Source: Carboxydothermus islandicus (GTDB lineage Bacteria; Bacillota; Z-2901; Carboxydothermales; Carboxydothermaceae). Taken from it: a DNA stretch of 64,000 nt. The notes under the pieces were generated by a model, which worked only from the letters and a program-made list of their open reading frames with translations, was not told the DNA's origin and made no database searches. The DNA is taken from contig NZ_BDJL01000038.1 in the NCBI RefSeq assembly GCF_001950325.1, positions 1-64,000 on the forward strand, read 5' to 3'. Made by a program: the position numbers and the translations under genes. Positions 53,707 to 61,269 of the stretch are shown one piece after another; position 1 is the first letter of the stretch, and each line of letters starts with the position of its first letter.

Positions 53707-54913
53707 TTGTAATTTTTTCAGCTAAAAGCTCTAACGGATGATACACCGGCAGGCCACTTACATTGTTAAGCTGCACTCCGCACATCCCGCACTCGGTAAC
53801 AAGAGCTTCGGGTGCATGGCGGTCTATAGCCTTTTTTAGATTTTGGCCGATAGCTTCGGTTATCGGCTCTTTTTCTGCCTTTAAGCCGTAACTTCCCGAA
53901 AGGCCGCAACATCCGGCATCCAACGGCACTATTTTATTAACCGCCACTTCGTTTAAAAGCTCCAACCCCGGAGTTCCTACTCCCGATGCTTTTAAATGGC
54001 ACGGTTCATGATACGCATACTTGCCCTCTATTGGCTCACACTCCAACAGTTTATCAATTTCTTGCAGTCCCCTTAAAAACTCACCAGCCTCGTAGAAATA
54101 CGGCACAAACTCCCTTGCTTCTTCGATTCCAAGTAACCCCCCGTACTCTTCTTTAAAAGTTAAAAGGCAGCTTGGACAGGAAAACAGTACGGGAGTCCCA
54201 TCCTTTACATATTTTTTGAGCTGGCTTAAATTAAAATGAGCAAATTCTTGAGCAGTATCAAGTCTACCATTGCCTATTGCCGGCTGACCGCAACACTTAA
54301 ACTCCGGAACGATAACCTCGTAATTTAAGCGGTTTAAAATTTTCACCAGAGCTTCTCCAACTTCCGGCTTATTATACTCGGTAAAACAGCCCGGAAAATA
54401 TACAACCTTGTTTTTCGGTTTATTTACTTTTTGCCGGTAACTACCAAACCAGCGGGAAAAACTCTTGTGAGCGTATGCCGGAAAAGAAATATTTTCTGAT
54501 ATTCCAAAAAGGGTTTTGCCTATCAGTCGAAAGATTTTTATCTTCGTAAAGAAGTTTACCAAACCAGCAAAATTTACCGCAATCCTTCCAAGCAAGCGGG
54601 GATTGGCAAAAAGCTTTTCCCTTAATCTAAATCCTTTTTTCTTTAATTTTTCCGCCCGGGTAAGCTGGTTTAACGACGCCACCGGAACTCCCGAGGGACA
54701 GGCAATTTCACAGTTTTTGCAGTTAGAGCAGTACTCTATTCCTTCGGGGTAATCTACTTTCGTTTCAGCGTTTAAAGAAAGTCTGAGCCAATCGGGGCCA
54801 ACCGCTTTGGGGCCGGGAAAATCAGGATTTACCTTGGCTACAGGACAGTTAGCGGTACAGGTGGAACATTTGGCACAATGATTTAGAGTTTCCAGAGAAA
54901 TATCTTTAAGCAT
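53696..54913 (-). CDS. glpC: Anaerobic glycerol-3-phosphate dehydrogenase subunit C
   Basis: GlpC is the Fe-S subunit that anchors the GlpAB enzyme and passes electrons to the quinone. The 405-residue protein has two N-terminal clusters, CAKCSTCTANCPVA and CSNCKNCEIACPSG, and two CCG-type domains, with FPGCFTEYNKPEVG...FKCCGQPA and YHEPCHLKASG...GCCGLSGSYG. These CCG domains are those of heterodisulfide reductase and succinate:quinone-type enzymes. Electrons would go to menaquinone made by the mqn genes in this window. Confidence 0.92.
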   Translation of the reverse strand: MLKDISLETLNHCAKCSTCTANCPVAKVNPDFPGPKAVGPDWLRLSLNAETKVDYPEGIEYCSNCKNCEIACPSGVPVASLNQLTRAEKLKKKGFRLREKLFANPRLLGRIAVNFAGLVNFFTKIKIFRLIGKTLFGISENISFPAYAHKSFSRWFGSYRQKVNKPKNKVVYFPGCFTEYNKPEVGEALVKILNRLNYEVIVPEFKCCGQPAIGNGRLDTAQEFAHFNLSQLKKYVKDGTPVLFSCPSCLLTFKEEYGGLLGIEEAREFVPYFYEAGEFLRGLQEIDKLLECEPIEGKYAYHEPCHLKASGVGTPGLELLNEVAVNKIVPLDAGCCGLSGSYGLKAEKEPITEAIGQNLKKAIDRHAPEALVTECGMCGVQLNNVSGLPVYHPLELLAEKITKES

Positions 54914-56087
54914 TTCTCCTCACCTCCCCATCTCCCAAAGCTAAAAGCCCCGCTTTATAGCCGGTAGCTAAAGCTAACCCCAGCCCGGAATTATTTTTTA
55001 AATAATTCGAGTTCGCTAAAATACTTCCCGCCCCATAAAGATTTTCTAATTCCTTAATTGGCCGCAAATACTCATCGGTATATATCCCAGAAGCTAAAAA
55101 GTTAAAGTCTTCGGCAAAGTTCCGGGGGAGATAAACTTTAGACTGAAAGATTGGCTCACAAATTTCCTCTGTATTAGCCCGCAAACCTTTACCCCAGAAA
55201 GATCCCGTAGCTAACACAAAAGCTTTACCAGAAATCTCCCGTACCCGTCCGCCAGATTCTTTAATTTTAATCGAAGTTACTTGCCTTAAATTTTTTTTAT
55301 ATCCTATTACCTCAGCATTAAAGAGAAAATTTACTCCCATTTCTTTTAAGCTGCTAACCAATGCTTTATGGAGCCTTTGACCGGGAACAGACGGAAAACC
55401 CCCGGGAAGTTCCACTACCTTTACTCCTAATACTTCCTCCACTTCTTTAAAAAGCCTATCTTCCGGTAAATCTCCCAAAACTGCCGGAAAGACCATTAAA
55501 GTTTTCGGCCTGGCATAAGGTTTTAAAAAAGCTATAAGCTTTTCCTTTAGCTCCCCTCTGGTTAAAGCCTGGGCAAGCCAGGTAGTATTAACGGTTCTGA
55601 CGCCGGGTTCAAAGTAAACTTCCTCGGTTTCTTTTAAACCGGGAAATATCCCGCTTTTTTTAGCGTAATAAAGAAACATTTTAGGAGAAAAATCGAAATA
55701 ACCCTTGAAGCCAACCGCTATAATTCGCTCATAACTATCAGGATTTTCCAGAAACATGCTTTCCGGAACAAGGCAGGAGTTCTTTACCGTCCCAAGGGTC
55801 GTAAAAATTCTGGTCTGCTCAGAAGGTGAACCTACATAATTTAATCCACACCTTTTGACTAAGTACTTAAAAAAGTTAAAGCTCTCCTCCACTACCTCTC
55901 GTACTTTAAAATAAGGACTGCCTTCTTCTCTTTCTAAAAGCCCGGGATTAAAATCGATACAGCCGGAAGACAAGCTTAAAGCCCCCTGGCCTTTAGCCAC
56001 AACCAAAACCTTTTTTTGCCTTCTGGCTCCCGCTCCTGCAGCCATTAAACCGCTCATTCCTGCCCCGATTACAACTAAATCATACAT
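54906..56087 (-). CDS. glpB: Anaerobic glycerol-3-phosphate dehydrogenase subunit B
   Basis: GlpB is the second flavoprotein subunit. The FAD/NAD-binding motif MYDLVVIGAGMSGLMAAGAG opens the protein and LYGAGSILANSNYLKNN closes the dinucleotide domain. From ATG 56087, eight bases after GGAGG, it has 393 residues. It overlaps glpA and glpC by eight bases each. Confidence 0.92.
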   Translation of the reverse strand: MYDLVVIGAGMSGLMAAGAGARRQKKVLVVAKGQGALSLSSGCIDFNPGLLEREEGSPYFKVREVVEESFNFFKYLVKRCGLNYVGSPSEQTRIFTTLGTVKNSCLVPESMFLENPDSYERIIAVGFKGYFDFSPKMFLYYAKKSGIFPGLKETEEVYFEPGVRTVNTTWLAQALTRGELKEKLIAFLKPYARPKTLMVFPAVLGDLPEDRLFKEVEEVLGVKVVELPGGFPSVPGQRLHKALVSSLKEMGVNFLFNAEVIGYKKNLRQVTSIKIKESGGRVREISGKAFVLATGSFWGKGLRANTEEICEPIFQSKVYLPRNFAEDFNFLASGIYTDEYLRPIKELENLYGAGSILANSNYLKNNSGLGLALATGYKAGLLALGDGEVRRNA

Positions 56088-57666
56088 CGTCCGTACCTCC
56101 AAAGAGACTAAAATTACACCCGTATAGACCGGTTAAAAGCTCTGCTTCCCGCAGCTGTTCACCCCAGAGAAGATGTTTTTGCCCAGCATAGCGGTTTTTA
56201 AGAAACTCTTTAAGCTGTTCTAACGGCTCTTGAGATTTTTCCAGTAACTCCGTAAAAGCAACCCCTAACCCCCGGTGGGCACAGTTTAAGCCCTGACAGG
56301 TGCCCATCCCCAGGCGGGTTTTCCGCCGTAAGTCTTCTAAATTATGGGTATCTTCCCACCGGGCCACTTCTTTAATTTCAGCCACCGTTACTCCTTCACA
56401 TTCGCAAAGCACCTGTTTTTCTTCAGTAACACCCTTTAACCTTTCTTCAATTTTCGGTGCGCGTACGATATAACGCCGGGCAATTCTATTCTTCTCTTCC
56501 ACCGCAAGTGCTGGAGTCAACGGAATTTCTGAAGTCTTACTCTTCCTATCAATCCCTAAAAGCTTTCCTATATAGTCACCGGTTTTTTCGGCCATTAGCC
56601 GATAGGTGGTAAGTTTGCCCCCTACGAGACTAATAAGCCCTTTTAAACCATCATTCTTTTCATGATCAATGATGACAAAATCCCGGGAAATGCTCCGGCT
56701 ATCCTGGCTATTGCTTTCTTCTCCCAAGTATAACGGCCGAATTCCCGCAAAAGCTCGCAACATCCTTAGTTCTAAAACTTCAGGAATTAGCTCTTTTCCA
56801 ATTTCTAAAAGCTTTGTTATCTCTTCGGGAGTTGGTCTTAATATTTCCGGGTTATCAACATTAACAGAAGTCGTGCCCAGAATAGTTATTGTATGGTGTG
56901 GAACCCAGATATCTCCGTCACTGGGAGGCCGCAAGCGGTTAAATACTTTTTGAAAAATCCGCTGGTTAAAAGCAATTAGGGTACCTTTATTTTGTAAAAG
57001 ATTCACTTTTACCCCGGCAAGCTGGGCTACCTCCGCCGCCCAGGCACCGGCAGCATTTACCGCTACTTCGAATTCTACAAAAACTTCCTCGCCGGTAAGG
57101 GACGAACGAAGTTTAGCTGCAGTTAACCGTCCGTGTTGCTTTTCAAAACCCTCCAACTGGTGATAGGTTAAATACCTTCCGCCATACTCTTCAGCCTGCC
57201 AGACATTGGCCCAGCACAAACGAAAGCCGTCAACAGTGCCATCGGGAACTTCAAAAACTCTCTTTACTTCTTTTGTTAACAAGGGATATTCCCTTTTTAG
57301 ATGATTTGGGTCCACTTCTCGAACTTCAATCCCCGCCTTTTGACACCCATCAAGCCATTTTGCGGTGTATGCAGGGTCATCGGAATTTAGTTCAATAAAA
57401 TATCCTCCAGTTTCTTCGACACAAGTAGGAGCAATTTTCTTTAAAATTAAGTTTTCTTCAATACACTCCCGGGCCGCATTCGGGTCTTTGACAGCATACC
57501 GGGCTCCGCTGTGTAAAAGTCCATGAAAACGCGAACTTGCCCCGTGAGCAATATCTTTTTGTTCCACCAATAGGGCATCTATGCCCCTTAAAGCTAAATC
57601 CCTTAAAAGTCCTGTGCCGGTAGCGCCTCCACCGATAATTAAAACCGTTGTTTTCAGTTTCTTCAT
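56080..57666 (-). CDS. glpA: Anaerobic glycerol-3-phosphate dehydrogenase subunit A
   Basis: GlpA oxidises glycerol 3-phosphate to dihydroxyacetone phosphate. The FAD motif IIGGGATGTGLLRDLALRG is followed by HGASSRFHGLLHSGARYAVKD, typical of the family. A C-terminal BFD-like [2Fe-2S] domain contains CECEGVTVAEIKE and GTCQGLNCAHRG. The 528-residue size matches. The upstream 192-base gap ends at the glpK terminator, so glpABC has its own transcript, though no strong promoter is evident. Confidence 0.95.
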   Translation of the reverse strand: MKKLKTTVLIIGGGATGTGLLRDLALRGIDALLVEQKDIAHGASSRFHGLLHSGARYAVKDPNAARECIEENLILKKIAPTCVEETGGYFIELNSDDPAYTAKWLDGCQKAGIEVREVDPNHLKREYPLLTKEVKRVFEVPDGTVDGFRLCWANVWQAEEYGGRYLTYHQLEGFEKQHGRLTAAKLRSSLTGEEVFVEFEVAVNAAGAWAAEVAQLAGVKVNLLQNKGTLIAFNQRIFQKVFNRLRPPSDGDIWVPHHTITILGTTSVNVDNPEILRPTPEEITKLLEIGKELIPEVLELRMLRAFAGIRPLYLGEESNSQDSRSISRDFVIIDHEKNDGLKGLISLVGGKLTTYRLMAEKTGDYIGKLLGIDRKSKTSEIPLTPALAVEEKNRIARRYIVRAPKIEERLKGVTEEKQVLCECEGVTVAEIKEVARWEDTHNLEDLRRKTRLGMGTCQGLNCAHRGLGVAFTELLEKSQEPLEQLKEFLKNRYAGQKHLLWGEQLREAELLTGLYGCNFSLFGGTDDV

Positions 57667-57754
57667 CCATATCCCACCCGTTGCCTATTTAAAATGGGAG
57701 CAGCTTTAGCTACTATTAAACAAATTTACAGTGGTCGACCGTAAGTCGTATGTT

Positions 57755-57782
57755 ACCAACCACTTACCACCAACCACATACC
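57755..57782. repeat. Tandem 14-base repeat upstream of glpA
   Basis: ACCAACCACTTACC and ACCAACCACATACC follow each other directly with a single difference, and an AC continues the pattern. The palindrome GGTCGACC (57733-57740) lies beside it. The tract is poor in G on the plus strand and sits between the glpK terminator and glpA. Confidence 0.75.
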
Positions 57783-57794
57783 ACTATTAAAAAA

Positions 57795-57828
57795 GCCGTA
57801 TAGCCATCCCAAAGGATGGCAATACGGC
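57795..57828 (-). terminator. Terminator downstream of glpK
   Basis: GCCGTATAGCCATCC and GGATGGCAATACGGC pair over fifteen positions with one mismatch around CAAA. The minus strand continues in TTTTTTAATAG. It marks the end of the glpF-glpK transcript. Confidence 0.9.
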
Positions 57829-57858
57829 GTTCTTAGTCTCCAGCCAGTTTATTTTGTT

Positions 57859-59382
<1,524 letters not shown>

Positions 59383-59392
59383 TTATACTTGA

Positions 59393-60103
59393 TTAAAATA
59401 CCATTTGATATAAAATCGCCCCAATTAAACCACCAATGATAGGCCCTACGATCGGCACCCAGGAGTAAGCCCAGTCAGAACTTCCTTTGCCGGGAATAGG
59501 TAAGATTGCGTGAGCAATTCTGGGGCCTAAGTCCCGGGCCGGGTTAATTGCATAGCCTGTAGGACCACCAAGGGATAAACCTAATGCCCACACCAAAATA
59601 CCTACCAAAAGGGGAGCTAAACCAGATGCAGCAGGTTCTTTATTTACGCCTAAAGCAAGTACCCCGAAAACTAAAGTAGTCGTTCCAATAATCTCTGTTA
59701 GAAGGTTTGCGGGATAATTTCTAATAGCAGGGCCCGTACTAAATACCCCTAATTTTGCTCCTGGATCATCGGTTTCCGCCCAGTGGGGAAGGTATGCTAA
59801 CCACACAAGGACAGCACCAATAAATGCGCCTAATATTTGAGCGACAATGTACATCGGAACTTTAGCCCAGGGAAACTGTCCAAGATAAGCTAAAGCAATG
59901 GTTACCGCAGGATTTAAATGGGCACCACTTAATTTTCCGGTAGCATAAACGGCAATAGCCACCCCAAAAGCCCAGCCAGCAGTAATCACAATCCAGCCGG
60001 AATTTTGACCTTTCGACTTGTTTAAAACAACGTTTGCGACAACACCGCCACCAAATAAGATGATAATTGCCACACCAATCAATTCACCAATAAATGCTGT
60101 CAT
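59393..60103 (-). CDS. glpF: Glycerol uptake facilitator
   Basis: GlpF is an aquaglyceroporin. The 236-residue protein has six membrane helices and two NPA half-helices: GAHLNPAVTIALAYL and GYAINPARDLGPR. The aspartate after the second NPA is typical of glycerol channels rather than water channels. It is the first gene of the glycerol transcript, under control of the tandem-terminator leader. Confidence 0.95.
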   Translation of the reverse strand: MTAFIGELIGVAIIILFGGGVVANVVLNKSKGQNSGWIVITAGWAFGVAIAVYATGKLSGAHLNPAVTIALAYLGQFPWAKVPMYIVAQILGAFIGAVLVWLAYLPHWAETDDPGAKLGVFSTGPAIRNYPANLLTEIIGTTTLVFGVLALGVNKEPAASGLAPLLVGILVWALGLSLGGPTGYAINPARDLGPRIAHAILPIPGKGSSDWAYSWVPIVGPIIGGLIGAILYQMVF

Positions 60104-60207
60104 TTTCTTTTTCCCTCCTGAAATTTTTGTTTAAAGTATTTTAGGAAACAGTGTTAGTAGCCCCCTCTTTTCTGTTATCCCCTCCTTATTTTTTTAATAA
60201 ATAGAAA

Positions 60208-60250
60208 AGCCCTCCCTGGATACAGTAAGCCTGTACCCAATTGGAGGGCT
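60208..60250 (-). terminator. Terminator B of the glpF leader
   Basis: Outer arms AGCCCTCC/GGAGGGCT and inner arms GGATACAG/CTGTACCC pair around GTAAG-type loop bases. The minus strand continues TTTTCTATTTATT. It is the second barrier before glpF. Confidence 0.8.
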
Positions 60251-60301
60251 CTCCATTTCTCCAGCCCGCATACAGTATCCATTAACATTGGCAAAACAAA
60301 A

Positions 60302-60345
60302 AGAGCCTTTAAGTAAAAAGCATCTCCCTTTACTTAAAAGGCTCT
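60302..60345 (-). terminator. Terminator A of the glpF leader
   Basis: AGAGCCTTTAAGTAAA and TTTACTTAAAAGGCTCT pair almost perfectly. The minus strand continues TTTTTGTTTTG. It is the first barrier after the promoter. Confidence 0.85.
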
Positions 60346-60380
60346 CCTGTTCTCCCGCCACAAATCTTCATCTGCTATTA

Positions 60381-60409
60381 AGTGTAGTCTAAGAAGAGTA
60401 ATTTGTCAA
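60381..60409 (-). promoter_or_regulatory. Promoter of the glpFK transcript
   Basis: On the minus strand TTGACA (60404-60409) and TACACT (60381-60386) are 17 bases apart, an almost ideal housekeeping promoter. Constant transcription would make antitermination the main control. A loose TGTGA-N6-GAACA site is near 60440. Confidence 0.8.
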
Positions 60410-60451
60410 TATATTTTTACAATTCTAAAAATGTTCATTTTTTCACAATTA

Positions 60452-61021
60452 TTAAACATTACTTAAAAACCAAAGCGCTGTTTTATTGGTACTTACCGCT
60501 GTAAAACCTTTGGACAATGCTTCCTTTAAATCCTCTTCCCCTTGAATTAGCCCTCCGCCAATCACCGGAAGGCGGGAAGTTTCTTTAATTTCCCTGATGA
60601 TTTTTGCTGGAACGGTAGCTGGAAGGATTTCCACTCCATGAGGTTTTGATTCAGCAAGCTGCTTTAAGCCACTTCTAACCGCTTCCGAATCAATGATAAA
60701 AAGCCTTTGAATGGCAACAATTCCTTCTTTTTTAGCCTGCCGGGCAATTGAAGTTTTTGTGGTAATTATCCCTTCCACCCCGGCTTTGACCAAATACTTG
60801 ACCGCTGCTTCATCTTTTCCCAATCCTTCAATTAAATCAAAGTGGACAATCAACTTTTTCCCGGCAGCTCTGGCATGTTTTAAATAGTCTCCCAGGGAGT
60901 TAATATCCCCAAACAGCAAAAACATTATTTTTACCGAAGGAATATTTAAAACTTCACGAAAATCTTCAGGATTTCTTAACGCGGGGATTACCTTTTGCTG
61001 GTTAATTAAATCTATTAGCAC
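60452..61021 (-). CDS. glpP: Glycerol regulon antiterminator GlpP
   Basis: GlpP binds leader RNA in the presence of glycerol 3-phosphate and lets transcription continue. The protein is a small beta/alpha barrel with KVIPALRNPEDF, LIVHFDLIEGLG, GIITTKTSIARQAKKEG, and VEILPATVP with PVIGGGLIQ, all family blocks. I chose GTG at 61021 after GGGAGG at eleven bases (189 residues); an ATG at 61057 lies almost on the presumed transcript start. It lies directly upstream of the leader it should act on. Confidence 0.88.
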   Translation of the reverse strand: MLIDLINQQKVIPALRNPEDFREVLNIPSVKIMFLLFGDINSLGDYLKHARAAGKKLIVHFDLIEGLGKDEAAVKYLVKAGVEGIITTKTSIARQAKKEGIVAIQRLFIIDSEAVRSGLKQLAESKPHGVEILPATVPAKIIREIKETSRLPVIGGGLIQGEEDLKEALSKGFTAVSTNKTALWFLSNV

Positions 61022-61061
61022 TTTTAATTTTACCTCCCTTAAGAGTCTTTCTACCATTTAA

Positions 61062-61089
61062 AGTTTACTACTTTTTTAAAAAAAAGCAA
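61062..61089 (-). promoter_or_regulatory. Candidate promoter of glpP
   Basis: On the minus strand TTGCTT (61084-61089) and TAAACT (61062-61067) are 16 bases apart. If used, transcription starts close to the ATG at 61057, which supports the GTG at 61021 as the start of glpP. Confidence 0.45.
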
Positions 61090-61192
61090 AAATTTTTTAA
61101 AGCCTCTATAGGTAAGATGATAATCACCAACTCAAAAAAATAAGCCCTGAAGCTTGCCATACCGTCATGCCCGATTAACTACACCTAAAAAA

Positions 61193-61225
61193 CAAAAAGG
61201 CTCTGGTTACACCAAAGCCTTTTTG
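61193..61225 (-). terminator. Terminator downstream of the molybdopterin oxidoreductase gene
   Basis: CAAAAAGGCTCTGGT and ACCAAAGCCTTTTTG pair with one mismatch around TAC. On the minus strand it follows the gene by about 45 bases and ends in TTTTTGTTTTTTAGG. Confidence 0.87.
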
Positions 61226-61269
61226 TTCAATTCTAAACCAACCTTTTTAAAATAATATTCTCGACAAGC

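Larger units (their letters stand above)
60104..60386 (-). promoter_or_regulatory. glpF leader with two tandem antitermination modules
   Basis: On the minus strand, after the promoter, two similar modules occur. Each has the box GGAGAA-NN-GGAGAGCC (60340-60355 and 60247-60262) whose last bases form the start of a terminator stem. Hairpin A pairs AGAGCCTTTAAGTAAA with its complement (60302-60345); hairpin B pairs AGCCCTCC with GGAGGGCT (60208-60250). A protein bound to the box would keep the terminator from forming. GlpP, encoded just upstream, is the obvious candidate. Confidence 0.72.

Noticed and set aside
60247-60355. Glycine riboswitch suggested by GGGAGA-like repeats before glpF
   Set aside because: The conserved CACCGAAGGGG-type second strand of the glycine aptamer is absent, and each repeat overlaps a terminator arm; antitermination by GlpP explains it better.
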